The notes beneath the pieces were generated by a model. It made no database searches, was not told where the DNA came from, and saw only the letters and a program-made list of their open reading frames with translations. A stretch of 64,000 bases of DNA from Nitrospirota bacterium (lineage in GTDB: Bacteria; Nitrospirota; Thermodesulfovibrionia; Thermodesulfovibrionales; Magnetobacteriaceae): the NCBI GenBank assembly GCA_015233725.1, contig JADFXD010000002.1:22437-86436 (forward strand). Direction: 5' to 3'. How positions within the stretch are numbered: the first letter of the stretch is position 1; each line of letters begins with the position of its first letter. Of the stretch, positions 9,601-16,649 are shown piece after piece. The translations under genes and the position numbers were made by a program.

Positions 9601-10312
9601 CACGATTAACTTTATGGATATCTCATTAGGTAGGGTCATACACACCTTTAGTGGGCATGAGGGGGAAATAACGTCGCTTATCGTCTCACCAAATGGGCGT
9701 CATGTCATCTCCTGTGGCGTTGATGCGGTGATACGGATGTGGGACATCCCAACGGGTGAGTGTCTTCGCCTCTTTACCGGACATGCCGGGGCGGTTACAA
9801 CGGCAGCCATCACGCCTAATGGTCGATACCTCATCTCAGGCAGCACTGACAAGACCGTGCGTATATGGGATGTACAGTCTGCCGAACTCATTCAGGGCAT
9901 AAAGTGGCACGCCGGGGAGGTACGCTGTGTTGCCATCAGCGGCGATGGCACGTTTATGTTCTCGGGGGGGCTTGACCCCTTTGCATACCTGTGGTATCTG
10001 GATTGGAACCTCCAGGGCAGACCCATTACCCAGTGGGACGATGGCGCCAGGGCATATTTGGAGGCGTTTCTCTGTATGCGGACATTAAGGCTCGGAGGCC
10101 TCTCCATGTTCTCAAGGAAACCACAGTGGTCAGATGATGAATTTAACACCCTCCTGAAAAAACTCGCCTATGCAGGTTACGGATGGCTCTCTCCACAAGG
10201 TGTTAGGCAAAAACTCGACGAAATGACCAATAAATACAAGGCTATACTGGCAGAAAAAAAGAAGCTCTTCGAAAAACAATTCAGGCCAGATTCACCGTAT
10301 AAAATATTCTAA
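3680..10312 (+). CDS. Giant Ser/Thr protein kinase with four seven-bladed WD40 propellers
   Basis: A 2210-residue cytoplasmic protein. The kinase domain (about 10-290) has a Gly-rich loop (GGMGVVY), the Lys in AMKSP, DFG (VTDFGLAK) and SPEQ; the catalytic loop reads HQDVKPAN, so the usual HRD Arg is Gln. A TPR-like helical region follows (about 300-510). I count 28 WD40 repeats in four sets of seven: about 517-817, 906-1194, 1347-1644 and 1794-2110. Conserved helical modules follow the sets: a WDD..YLE..L part after sets 2, 3 and 4, and a KGYEKD...FPKK part after sets 1, 2 and 3. The first blade of set 4 carries a palindromic-repeat insert. ATG 3680 is preferred over an in-frame TTG at 3665. 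It is probably a signalling scaffold; its targets are unknown. Confidence 0.93.
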   Translation: MKAIEWAVGDVLLDLYEIREVYKSGGMGVVYRIYHRGWNVELAMKSPRPEYFQKEEDKRNFEREAETWMDLGLHPNIVSCYYIRRMDDIPRVFAEYLGGGSLRDCVRNHKLTTLETILDIAIQFATGLQYAHEKGLVHQDVKPANVMLSQDGVVKVTDFGLAKARALTDNKARDKDTDLLNRGILVSYGGMTPAYCSPEQANSAPLSTKTDIWSWGVSMLEIFVGRITWMAGNIAYVALDGYLAQGPVDETIPLMPSAFVDLLRRCFQKKPADRPDSMLEIIGELKAMYSDIAGKAYPRTPYLAGRATADGINNRVISLIDLKKAKGVDSLWREALKTDPHHFESTYNLALYEWKNGTITEKDVIRRIKAITNKRHMNWHEYHLLGNLFLFFGNYSGAVEALWKAIRPEYSTAAEIKDLVLALCADGRHLITTASSKDSAAMTRWKDVERHCKSIIDNIPDNIDPYIVSAYMLALTRQGRQRESHEFYGQCRNQYSDKLAHMPSSVTEAFNHYLPGFEVLHTIEEHNGIVASLAVTPDGKRALSAGSDDKSVRVWDIEEGRCLTTLYGHTDWVTCVCVTSDGRFAISGSNDKTLRLWDIGPDTENTTGRCVRVFSGSPDMITAVAVTPDSRYILSGGNDALLRLFSLPGGGQLRIFRGHEGRITSVAITPDGYYAVSGSTDKKAYLFNIVTGKPLRTFTGHTGSVTSVAISPSGTWLLTGSEDTTLRLYNISTGECVHTFRGHTGSVLCVAFSADETLIISGSADETLCLWDISSRQRVCLFKKFEGPAMAITPSGARAVCSIWNGIRILEIANHYALSYAVAIPVSSLEAEEREGSFKREIERARHLIQTNNIRDIPEIIKKARDIKGYEKDREAIEIKEEVAAYFPKKELLGAWQLNAWELYNPEGHTGGVNAVAVTPDNMYALSGAEDGRLYLWELDTTELKAVFDGHEGSVLTLDISPDGRYALSGSSDKTIRLWELPGGRCRHVLRGHTGVINTVAFGTDPRYALSQDYKGLLHFWDLLNKESIRTLHDKEGLTAAALHPDLRYAVTGGSNGAITIWDIALEERYRTIKMLNNSITAVAVSADGRFILATGLYEGAIQLWDFRSGKTIRNFKGHTGGITTACFSADVKHILSVGSDTTVRIWDVETNRELRKFTLPGGKINTAVFSPNAWLCVTGSADRTLSSFYLDWDLDATSYEDWDDRARPYLEIFLTLHTPFVQDTLFRKGIPQYSEEDFHALVRQLSLNGFGWLTPEGIKQKLRQLEKDAVDKWTEADKTYKTLLDLSKSLMQEGLGIKMITALETIKKASSIKGYARDEELLRVYEEISSVFPKKSLVSIWKVRYLKGHEGAINTVAISADGRYAVSGGDDRKVCLWDLAARALLRDFPGHTAEVRAVVFVNNDRFLSGAADRTLRLWDIKSGRCLRVFSEHSEAITSLWADSDGLLAVCGCLDGSIRLWDIDSGDIVGIYKTTAGNVNALAVSPDLKVMLTGGKDRTLTLWHLSTRQPPSVMQGHSDTINAVAIAPNGRFAVSGSEDRSVRSWDLSTAMAMSTYEGHTSGVTAVDISPDGAFVISAGRDNNLCLWRLSGNNEDSTLRGANDEARTFNGHDDVVLAAAFTPNASHVLSAGADKTICMWHLQWQEELVETDEGQQQCQVYIEDFLLRHRPLMKDSLARKGKPLWGKDDLNALLEQLRYRGLGLIPPQWVQQRLIQLSDEQAHKAREVEALFVELIEVARASLKERSYARALEFVSRAIRAEGYERDPRALAVMEQLSLIYPRNKLNTSWKHKTLQVKGANMSLFIFMPPDVTWSAQERPGAIKNQERPAATKTGKEYVRYAIRVASDRALSLWDLETWRSVVVFRGHQGEVTSADITADGRLAVSGSKDTTLRLWDVATGQCRGVFEGHTGGVNTVAITPDGKYVLSGSDDATLRLWDATTMARLKVFKNNASVVKSLKISPDGIYLFCGNSDGTINFMDISLGRVIHTFSGHEGEITSLIVSPNGRHVISCGVDAVIRMWDIPTGECLRLFTGHAGAVTTAAITPNGRYLISGSTDKTVRIWDVQSAELIQGIKWHAGEVRCVAISGDGTFMFSGGLDPFAYLWYLDWNLQGRPITQWDDGARAYLEAFLCMRTLRLGGLSMFSRKPQWSDDEFNTLLKKLAYAGYGWLSPQGVRQKLDEMTNKYKAILAEKKKLFEKQFRPDSPYKIF
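9124..9177 (+). repeat. Two copies of the 27-bp palindromic unit inside the WD40 kinase gene
   Basis: Two tandem 27-bp units (9124-9150 and 9151-9177), each starting CCAGGAGCGTCC and ending near AAAGAA or AAAGAC. They are translated as QERPGAIKN and QERPAATKT. They sit in the first blade of the fourth propeller, between a PPD turn and the next strand, so they lengthen a surface hairpin without breaking the frame. Confidence 0.85.
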
Positions 10313-10317
10313 AGAAA

Positions 10318-10475
10318 GAAGAAAAGAAAGGGGCAGCTCCGCTTCTTTGTCGCTCAAGGCACGCTCCTGGCCCCCTTTAGAACCCCCTGCAAGGGGTCAC
10401 AGCCCCCTTGACCCCTTATTGCGATGGCTTGTTAGTTGCGTTGGGGCTTGGAGATAGTCCCCTTGACCCCTTATT
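10318..10475. repeat. Composite hairpin repeat, copy 3, with remnants
   Basis: Degenerate copy after the giant kinase: an A/G-rich run, a GGGGCAGCTCCGCTTC stem, a GCTCAAGGCACGCTCCTGG remnant of the 27-bp unit, then CAAGGGGTCACAGCCCCCTTG. A second partial arm (GTCCCCTTGACCCCTTATTG) lies near 10456-10475. Repeated decay or insertion at one site is likely. Confidence 0.75.
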
Positions 10476-10530
10476 GCTCGATCTTGTTATCTATGTATTT
10501 TTTTTGCATCCTTTTTTGTTAATATACTAC

Positions 10531-11889
10531 ATGATAGATCTGAAGAAGCAGTCCATTGAGGAAAAGATTAAGGACCTCTATCTTGATAGTACCACGGTGT
10601 TATACGTTGAGGATGAGGAGATTATACGGGCAAACGTTGCCCGTTTTCTCAAGAGGCGCATAAAGGAGCTCTATCTGGCAACAAATGGTAGAGAAGGCAT
10701 TGATGTCTTTAGGGCGAATCAACCCGACATTGTTATCACAGACATCCGTATGCCTGTAATGGATGGTCTGGAGATGGCCGGTGAGATAAAGGCGATCAAC
10801 GACGATACCCCGGTCATTATTACCACGGCTTACAATGACGAGGATTTTTTTTTAAGGGCTATTGATATCGGTGTGGATAAATACATCAAAAAACCGATAA
10901 ACAATAAAGAGCTGTTGCGTGTCCTTGTAAAAACCGCAAAGATGGTGTCGCAGCAGCGTGACCTCGATGCCAAGAACGAATTCATAAGGACGATACTGGA
11001 CAACAACCCGACCTTTATAATGATCACCGATGGTGAGAACGTGACCTTTCTTAACAAGTCGTTTTTGAACTATCTTGGGTTTTCGACCATCGAGGAGTTT
11101 CAATACAAGTGTAAGACGATCAACCGGTTTCTTGTGTTAAAGGAGGAGTCTTTCTATAAAGGTAAGTCCTTTAGCGAGTGGTTGAGTATCATCGTAAGTG
11201 GAGACAATAAGGAGTATATCGTATATATTGCCGGTAAGGCTGAGTTAAAGAGCGAGGCCAGGGCGTACCTGGTACATGCCAGCGAAATACCAGGTCATAA
11301 CAGTGGTGGTAAGTATCTCATCTCCTTTACTGACATATCCCACATAGAGATGGACCGCAAGATGTATCAGAACCTGGCATGTAAGGACCCGTTGACGAGT
11401 ATATATAACAGGAAGAAGTTCGAGGATGAGTTGAGTAAGGAGATTGAGCGGGTTGTACGCTATAACGGTCGTTTAGCTATTATTATATTTGACATAGACC
11501 ATTTTAAACAGATCAACGATAAGTATGGTCATCAGGTTGGAGACTACGTCTTGCAGGAGTTAACGGCGTTGGTGGATGTGCATATCAGGGCAACGGATAT
11601 ATTTGCGCGTTACGGTGGAGAGGAGTTTATCATCCTGACCCCCGAGACCAGCAGGGAGGGGGCGATGGAGCTGGCTGAGAAGCTCAGGGAGACCATTGAC
11701 AAATACTCGTTTAATCACGTAACGCACGTAACATGCAGCTTTGGGGTCTCTGAGTATGTAAAGGATGATTCGGCCTACATATTTATAAAGAAGGCGGATT
11801 ATGCCCTGTATATAGCAAAAAACAAGGGACGCAACAGGGTTAGTGTAATCGAAAAAGAGCACTCTCTGGTTTTTAACATACCACAATGA
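10531..11889 (+). CDS. Response regulator diguanylate cyclase (REC-PAS-GGDEF)
   Basis: Makes c-di-GMP from two GTP when active. 452 residues: receiver domain about 20-135 (phospho-Asp in ITDIRMPVMDG, Lys in IKKPIN), PAS-like domain about 150-285, GGDEF domain about 290-440. The active-site loop is GGEEF, a functional variant, and RATD five residues upstream is a product-inhibition I-site. ATG 10531 is chosen because the upstream part of the frame is made of repeat sequence; the cyclase starts MIDLKKQS. Its stop overlaps the next gene by 4 bp (ATGA), so it is probably coupled to the REC-histidine kinase. Confidence 0.92.
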   Translation: MIDLKKQSIEEKIKDLYLDSTTVLYVEDEEIIRANVARFLKRRIKELYLATNGREGIDVFRANQPDIVITDIRMPVMDGLEMAGEIKAINDDTPVIITTAYNDEDFFLRAIDIGVDKYIKKPINNKELLRVLVKTAKMVSQQRDLDAKNEFIRTILDNNPTFIMITDGENVTFLNKSFLNYLGFSTIEEFQYKCKTINRFLVLKEESFYKGKSFSEWLSIIVSGDNKEYIVYIAGKAELKSEARAYLVHASEIPGHNSGGKYLISFTDISHIEMDRKMYQNLACKDPLTSIYNRKKFEDELSKEIERVVRYNGRLAIIIFDIDHFKQINDKYGHQVGDYVLQELTALVDVHIRATDIFARYGGEEFIILTPETSREGAMELAEKLRETIDKYSFNHVTHVTCSFGVSEYVKDDSAYIFIKKADYALYIAKNKGRNRVSVIEKEHSLVFNIPQ

Positions 11890-13391
11890 ATATAGCTGGA
11901 AGACAAGGACAACAGATTAAAGGCAACCCCGCTGTCTTGGTAGTAGAGGACGATGTCCTCATTGCCAGGGGCATCCAGGAGAGTCTGAGGGGGCTTGGTT
12001 ACACGGTCATGGCCATTGTGTCTTCTGGTGAGGATGTGTTGCAATATCTCACGCAGCGGAGACCGGAGATGGCGCTGCCGGATGTAATACTGATGGACAT
12101 CAGGTTACAGGGTAAGATGGACGGTATTGAGACGGCAGGGCATATCCGCGATCAGTACGATATCCCCCTGATCTACCTTACCGGCAGCGCCGATGAGGAA
12201 ACGCTCCAGCGCGCAAAGATCACTGAACCATTTGGCTACATGCTTAAACCCTTTGAGGACAGAGAGCTCCACTCCAACATAGAGATGGCGCTGTATAAGC
12301 ACAAACTACAGAGGAAGCTCAGGGAAAGCCAACAGTGGCTATCCATCATCCTCAACAGCATAGGCGATGCCGTAATAGCCATCGATGTAAATGGCAATGT
12401 AACATTTATGAACCCCGCTGCCCAGTATATAACCGGATGTCCTGAGGAAAAGACATATGGTAGACCACTGTCAGAGGTGTTTACCATAAAACGCAATGAC
12501 AACAGTGAAATGTTCACCCTTAAGTCACTCATCAACAACGAAATGATTGATCTCACAGATCACGTGCTACTACTTCCAAACGGACAGCTATTGACCATAT
12601 ACGGCAGCGCCTCACCAATAAAAGATGATAACGACGGCTTCATGGGCATTGTGATAACCTTCCAGAATCTCACCGAACTCAGGCAGGTCCAGGAGAGGTT
12701 AAGCAATCAGAGAGAGAGATTTATCTCCGTGCTGATCCACGACCTTAAGACACCCTTGATTGCCATATCAGGATATACCAAGCGTTTCTTGCTTGGCAAG
12801 GCAAAGAACGATGAGGATAAGGTCAAGATCGTTAGCAACATCCAGAATATCTCCGATTATCTCCTTAGCACTATCGAGGAGACATCGCGCTTGCTCAAGG
12901 AAAAAGCCGATCTGAACTCCTTTAGCCCCCAGTATTTACAGTTTAACAAGATACTGACGGCGGCCATTATGAACTGCCTGCCTGAGATGGAAAGCAGAAG
13001 GGTTAGCCTCATAGTCAACAATCATGAGACCGTGCATCACTCAAACATCGCCCATATCACCATGTCAGGCGATCAACGGCAGCTCATAACCATGATAGAA
13101 AACCTCCTGGGCAATGCCACCAAGTATGCCAAAAGCAGTATCCAGGTGAGTTGTTATAAAGAGGGTATGAACGTCCGATTAACCATCACCGATGATGGCC
13201 CAGGTATTGAAGATTTCTATATAGATAAAATATTTGACCCATACTACCAGGTCCCGGGCAGCTTAAAGGGGACAGGTCTTGGTCTGTACAGCGTCAAAAA
13301 AGTGGTGGAAAACCACAAAGGCTCCATCTGCGTAAAGTCATTCGTAAACGTGGGCTCCACCTTCGAAGTCACCCTCCCCTGCGACCTCTAA
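11886..13391 (+). CDS. REC-PAS hybrid histidine kinase
   Basis: 501 residues, cytoplasmic. An N-terminal receiver (about 15-130, phospho-Asp in LMDIRLQGKMDG) is followed by PAS (about 145-260), a HisKA helix with the phospho-His in LIHDLKTPL (about 282), and an ATPase domain with DDGPGI and GTGLGLYS. Having the receiver at the N-terminus means the kinase is itself a phosphorelay target. It is translationally coupled to the upstream GGDEF regulator, so the natural reading is a relay that sets c-di-GMP output. The stop codon runs into a poly-A/poly-G stretch and a tandem repeat. Confidence 0.91.
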   Translation: MNIAGRQGQQIKGNPAVLVVEDDVLIARGIQESLRGLGYTVMAIVSSGEDVLQYLTQRRPEMALPDVILMDIRLQGKMDGIETAGHIRDQYDIPLIYLTGSADEETLQRAKITEPFGYMLKPFEDRELHSNIEMALYKHKLQRKLRESQQWLSIILNSIGDAVIAIDVNGNVTFMNPAAQYITGCPEEKTYGRPLSEVFTIKRNDNSEMFTLKSLINNEMIDLTDHVLLLPNGQLLTIYGSASPIKDDNDGFMGIVITFQNLTELRQVQERLSNQRERFISVLIHDLKTPLIAISGYTKRFLLGKAKNDEDKVKIVSNIQNISDYLLSTIEETSRLLKEKADLNSFSPQYLQFNKILTAAIMNCLPEMESRRVSLIVNNHETVHHSNIAHITMSGDQRQLITMIENLLGNATKYAKSSIQVSCYKEGMNVRLTITDDGPGIEDFYIDKIFDPYYQVPGSLKGTGLGLYSVKKVVENHKGSICVKSFVNVGSTFEVTLPCDL

Positions 13392-13406
13392 AAAAAGGGG
13401 GGTAGT

Positions 13407-13522
13407 GCTCCTGGTTCTTTGCCGCTCCAGGACGCTCCTGGTTCTTTACCGCTCCAGGACGCTCCTGGTTCTTTACCGCTCCAGGACGCTCCTGGTTCTT
13501 TACCGCTCCAGGACGCTCCTGG
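13407..13522. repeat. Tandem array of the 27-bp palindromic unit
   Basis: Four complete 27-bp units plus GCTCCTGG, with the phase repeating at 13407, 13434, 13461, 13488 and 13515. The copies are almost identical. The array is in reverse orientation relative to the copies in the WD40 gene and is followed by a GGCCCCCTTGACCCC arm of the composite repeat. It is intergenic, though every frame but one is open. Confidence 0.95.
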
Positions 13523-13614
13523 CCCCCTTGACCCCTTAATGCTCAATCCCAATGCTTATGTCCATATACTTACTCATACCCATGAATTTTTTATGCACCC
13601 CATGTTTATCATAA

Positions 13615-13644
13615 TTGCGCAAAGGTCAGGGATTGTTGTATAAT
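13615..13644 (+). promoter_or_regulatory. Sigma70-like promoter of the cNMP-GGDEF gene
   Basis: TTGCGC (13615-13620), 18 nt, TATAAT (13639-13644), then 6 nt to ATG 13651. The predicted transcription start falls on or next to the ATG, and there is no Shine-Dalgarno. An in-frame TTG at 13615 is the -35 box, not the start codon. Confidence 0.6.
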
Positions 13645-13650
13645 TTAGAG

Positions 13651-14610
13651 ATGAACGAGGAAAAACCTTATAACGAGAGTGAGCTCAGGAGGATAAACCT
13701 CTTAAAGTCTGTCAGGCTAAAGGCTATAGAGGGACTGTTAAGCAGGTGCATCTATAAGGAGTTTGCCCCCGGAGAGGTGATAATTGCCGCAGGGCAGATC
13801 AACTATCTGGTCTACATGATCCTCAGTGGGAGTGTCAGCGTACACGTAGACCACCTTGAAGACGAACCCCTTGTGGTCTACGAAAGGGGTGAGATATTGG
13901 GCGAGATATCGGTGATTGACCGCAGACCAACAACCGCATCGGTGGTTGCCAATACGCCTTGCCGCACGCTGGTGATGGATGAGGAGATACTGCTGTTGCT
14001 GGTATCGGCCTCACACGCCGCCTGCCGTAACCTGCTCAACATCCTGGCACAGCGGCTGCGCTACGGGACCTCGGTGATCTCAAAGAGCAATGTCCTGAGG
14101 CGGCAGTTTGAGTACTACGCAAACATAGATGTCCTGACAGGGTTATATAATCGCCGTTGGTTAGGCGAGATGTTCCCTGAAATTATTGCTAAGTGCGACA
14201 ACGGCGAGCGTCCGTTGGTTGTGATAATGGCCGATATTGACAACTTCAAGGCATACAATGACACCTACGGCCATACTGCCGGAGACCGTGCCCTGTACAC
14301 AGTTGCGGTGTCTCTGCTAGGCCAGCTTCGTAAGACGGATTTTGCCGTGCGCTACGGCGGTGAGGAGTTCCTTGTCATCCTACCGGATGCGGATATAAAA
14401 GAGGGCTGTTTAATCGCTGAGAGGTTGCGAAACGCTGTCAGACAAACCCCTATAGTACTGCACGACGCAAGACAACTGCCGCCATTAACAGTATCCATTG
14501 GGGTAGCAAAGATGCAGAACGGACAACACCCGGACGCCATCATAGATAGCGCCGATAAGGCCATGTATCGGGCCAAGAACAATGGACGAGACCGTGTCTG
14601 CCTACAATAA
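13651..14610 (+). CDS. Cyclic-nucleotide-binding diguanylate cyclase (cNMP-GGDEF)
   Basis: 319 residues, cytoplasmic. N-terminal cNMP/CAP-like beta-barrel (about 25-140, with GEILGEISVIDRRPTTASV) and C-terminal GGDEF domain (about 160-318). The active loop is GGEEF with an RKTD I-site five residues before it, so c-di-GMP synthesis with feedback inhibition is expected. The phosphate-binding cassette lacks the canonical RTA Arg-Thr-Ala order (RRPTTAS), so binding of a cyclic nucleotide is not certain. It closes the run of signalling genes and probably has its own leaderless promoter. Confidence 0.92.
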   Translation: MNEEKPYNESELRRINLLKSVRLKAIEGLLSRCIYKEFAPGEVIIAAGQINYLVYMILSGSVSVHVDHLEDEPLVVYERGEILGEISVIDRRPTTASVVANTPCRTLVMDEEILLLLVSASHAACRNLLNILAQRLRYGTSVISKSNVLRRQFEYYANIDVLTGLYNRRWLGEMFPEIIAKCDNGERPLVVIMADIDNFKAYNDTYGHTAGDRALYTVAVSLLGQLRKTDFAVRYGGEEFLVILPDADIKEGCLIAERLRNAVRQTPIVLHDARQLPPLTVSIGVAKMQNGQHPDAIIDSADKAMYRAKNNGRDRVCLQ

Positions 14611-14646
14611 GAAAATGGATAGGGTGGATTATTTTTCTATTGCCAC

Positions 14647-14676
14647 TTGACTAAATCACCCTATAAGTATTTTAAT
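14647..14676 (+). promoter_or_regulatory. Sigma70-like promoter of the BamD-like gene
   Basis: TTGACT (14647-14652), 18 nt, TTTAAT (14671-14676), then 6 nt to ATG 14683. The geometry is the same as at 13615 and again there is no Shine-Dalgarno. Confidence 0.6.
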
Positions 14677-14682
14677 ACCAGT

Positions 14683-15474
14683 ATGGATAAAAACAGACAT
14701 AGAGAAAAAAGTACATCAAGAGACATCTTGCTCACCGTGGTATGTGTGACTGTGGTGTGTCTGAGCACCGTGTTTATGTTGTCATGTTCAAGTAAAGACA
14801 TAAAGCCACCCTATACCGATGAAAAGGACAGCTATGAGCGTGCCGTTAAGCTAATTGAGGACAAGAAGTACACCGATGGCAGGGACCTGCTCACGGAGGT
14901 AATCAACAGGGACAGGACAAAGACCTATGCCCCGCTTGCGCAGCTTAAGATTGCAGAGTCCTACATCAAGGATGACGAGTCCACCCTGGCAATAGAGGAG
15001 TACCGAAAGTTCTTGAGCTCCTACCCGGACAACAGGTATGCCCCTAATGCGCAGTATCAGATAGCCGCCCTTACGTTTAGCCAGATAGAGGGGGCAGACA
15101 GGGGTTACAAGGCCGCCGAAAGCGCCATAAAGGAGTTTAAAAAACTAGCCGAGCTCTATCCCAGAAACCCATACAGGGATGTAATAGAGTTGAGACTTCA
15201 AAAGTGCCGAAATGTCCTTGCGGAGCACGAGTTTTATGTGGGCAAGTTCTATCTCAAAAAGGGGGCATTTAAGGCGGCCATTGGGCGATTTAATACGGTC
15301 ATGGAGAAGTACAGCGATTTTACCGCCATCAGTGAGGTCTATTATCACATGGCTGTGTCATACAAGGGGCTTAAGGACAAGGACAAGGCTCGGGAGTATT
15401 TCCAGAAGGTCATGGAGGTAGCCAAAGAGGACAAGTTGCGCAAGGATGCCCAGAAGGGGCTTAATTCCCTGTAA
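14683..15474 (+). CDS. bamD: BamD-like outer-membrane assembly lipoprotein
   Basis: Probable lipoprotein of the beta-barrel assembly machine, facing the periplasm. 263 residues: signal peptide with lipobox LSC-S (Cys at about 35), then about five TPR-type helical pairs (for example SYERAVKLIEDKKY and AIEEYRKFLSSYPDN). Length and layout match BamD/YfiO. A TTG at 14647 is in frame, but it is the -35 hexamer of the promoter, so ATG 14683 is taken. Other tetratricopeptide lipoproteins are possible, but the five-TPR lipoprotein form is typical of BamD. Confidence 0.85.
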   Translation: MDKNRHREKSTSRDILLTVVCVTVVCLSTVFMLSCSSKDIKPPYTDEKDSYERAVKLIEDKKYTDGRDLLTEVINRDRTKTYAPLAQLKIAESYIKDDESTLAIEEYRKFLSSYPDNRYAPNAQYQIAALTFSQIEGADRGYKAAESAIKEFKKLAELYPRNPYRDVIELRLQKCRNVLAEHEFYVGKFYLKKGAFKAAIGRFNTVMEKYSDFTAISEVYYHMAVSYKGLKDKDKAREYFQKVMEVAKEDKLRKDAQKGLNSL

Positions 15475-15582
15475 AGGGTTGCCTGTGGGCCCCTGTGCTT
15501 TGTGAGATGGTGTCTCGGTGATGCCCAGAGGACGGAGAGACCATGAGAGAAATATTCCGAGCCGCCCGTTGACCTCTATACT
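15475..15582 (+). other. Intergenic leader with a stem-loop
   Basis: GGTGTCTC (from about 15509) pairs, with one mismatch, with GAGAGACC about 18 nt downstream, giving an 8-bp stem ahead of the siroheme gene. It fits no riboswitch class I know. It may simply be a transcript-end hairpin of the BamD-like gene. Confidence 0.25.
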
Positions 15583-16200
15583 TTGACCTACTATCCCGTA
15601 TTTCTATGCCTTGCGAACAAGAGGTGTCTCATCGTAGGCGGTGGCAAGGTGGCTCAACGAAAGGCCATAAAGCTACTTGAGGCGGGGGCATCCCTTGTGA
15701 TCGTGGCCCCGGCTCTTACCGAAGAATTAACACGACTAAAAGACGATGGCATGTTTACCCACAAGGCTCGGACGTTTATGGAGGATGACCTCGATGGGGT
15801 ATTTATGGTCATAGCGGCCACCTCTGACAGGCAAATCAATGAGGAGATCGCGGCGCGATTTAACGGCCTCATAAACGTCGTTGACAGTCCGGAGCAGTGC
15901 AGCTTTATCGTGCCCTCATCGGTGACAAGGGGGGAGCTAACCATAGCGGTATCCACGTCGGGGGCAAGTCCTGCCCTTGCAAGCACAATACGGCAGGAGC
16001 TTGAGGCCATGTATCCCGATGGTTTTGCCGATTACGTGTCGTTTCTGAGGGCCTACAGGCAAGGCGTCCTGGATAGCAACGCCGATGTTGAGCTGAAGGA
16101 CGCCCTGGTGAAAGAGGCGGCCAGCAAGACTGCCGTGGAGGCAGTAAGAGATGGCAGGCTGGAGGGGTTAAAGGCAAGGCTGCTGGGATATGGCCAGTAA
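15583..16200 (+). CDS. sirC: Precorrin-2 dehydrogenase / sirohydrochlorin ferrochelatase
   Basis: NAD-dependent oxidation of precorrin-2 to sirohydrochlorin in siroheme (and haem d1/B12-type) synthesis. 205 residues. The N-terminal Rossmann motif is VGGGKVAQRK, followed by the family's SVTRGEL and STSGASPALA segments. No ATG is available: an upstream in-frame stop lies at 15544-15546, and TTG 15583 gives the family-typical start TYYPVFL. The 3' end is unusual: its last coding stretch is duplicated downstream of the toxin-antitoxin cassette, so the present C-terminus (LLGYGQ) may differ from the ancestral one (LLGNN). Confidence 0.9.
   Translation: MTYYPVFLCLANKRCLIVGGGKVAQRKAIKLLEAGASLVIVAPALTEELTRLKDDGMFTHKARTFMEDDLDGVFMVIAATSDRQINEEIAARFNGLINVVDSPEQCSFIVPSSVTRGELTIAVSTSGASPALASTIRQELEAMYPDGFADYVSFLRAYRQGVLDSNADVELKDALVKEAASKTAVEAVRDGRLEGLKARLLGYGQ
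16162..16187 (+). repeat. Left 26-bp direct repeat flanking the TA cassette
   Basis: This copy lies within the last codons of the siroheme gene. It starts GAGGGGTTAAAGG and ends GGCTGCTGGG, and is identical to 16649-16674. Confidence 0.95.
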
Positions 16201-16222
16201 TCAGTTGAAGCAGGGAGGTAGT

Positions 16223-16438
16223 ATGCTTGTAAAAGATATGACAGTACAAGAGTTAGAACAGCTTATAAGGCGTGTTGTTGGTGAATTGACAGACCCCGAT
16301 GATGGCCTGGAACTCACAGACGAACTAAGGGAATATCTCGAAACCCATGCAGACGATACTGACACGGTTGCTCATGAGGAGGTTGTGAGGAGTTTTGAAG
16401 CGCAGAAGCATAAGATGGTCAAGAAAGGCGCAGTGTGA
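16223..16438 (+). CDS. Antitoxin-like partner of the RelE-type toxin
   Basis: A 71-residue acidic, helical protein with the position and size of a RelB/DUF-type antitoxin, partly overlapped by the toxin gene. ATG 16223 follows GGGAGG at 16211-16216; an in-frame ATG at 16190 inside the siroheme gene is less likely. No DNA-binding fold is obvious, so the antitoxin role rests on context. It lies between the 26-bp repeats with its toxin. Confidence 0.7.
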   Translation: MLVKDMTVQELEQLIRRVVGELTDPDDGLELTDELREYLETHADDTDTVAHEEVVRSFEAQKHKMVKKGAV

Positions 16439-16649
16439 GTTTAACAAGCTTGAGATATCAATTGCAAACCGTATCTTAGAAAGAATTGTATCTCTGACTC
16501 ATGACCTTGATAACATCAAAGCCCTTAAGGGTAAATGGGCTAATCACTATCGTTGTGCAGTAGGCCAGTGGCGCGTTATTTTTGAGCTTAAAGATAGTGA
16601 CATTATCATTAAAACGGTAGGGTACCGTAGTAAGATTTACAAGACTTAG
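16395..16649 (+). CDS. RelE/ParE-superfamily toxin
   Basis: An 84-residue mRNA-interferase-like protein: early SRKAQCEFNKL helix, KALKGKWANHYRCAVGQWRVIFEL core strands and the C-terminal VGYRSKIY strand typical of RelE/YafQ-like proteins. The overlap with the antitoxin gene is 44 bp, and TTG 16395 is the only start that covers the whole fold. The stop TAG shares its last base with the right 26-bp repeat, so the cassette ends exactly at the repeat. Confidence 0.85.
   Translation: MKRRSIRWSRKAQCEFNKLEISIANRILERIVSLTHDLDNIKALKGKWANHYRCAVGQWRVIFELKDSDIIIKTVGYRSKIYKT

Noticed and set aside
13407-13522. Possible CRISPR array
   Set aside because: Units are contiguous and nearly identical; there are no variable spacers and no cas genes.
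13419-13643. 74-residue open frame over the tandem repeat
   Set aside because: It is made of 27-bp repeat units (LPLQDAPGS repeated) and has no ribosome site or protein-like end.
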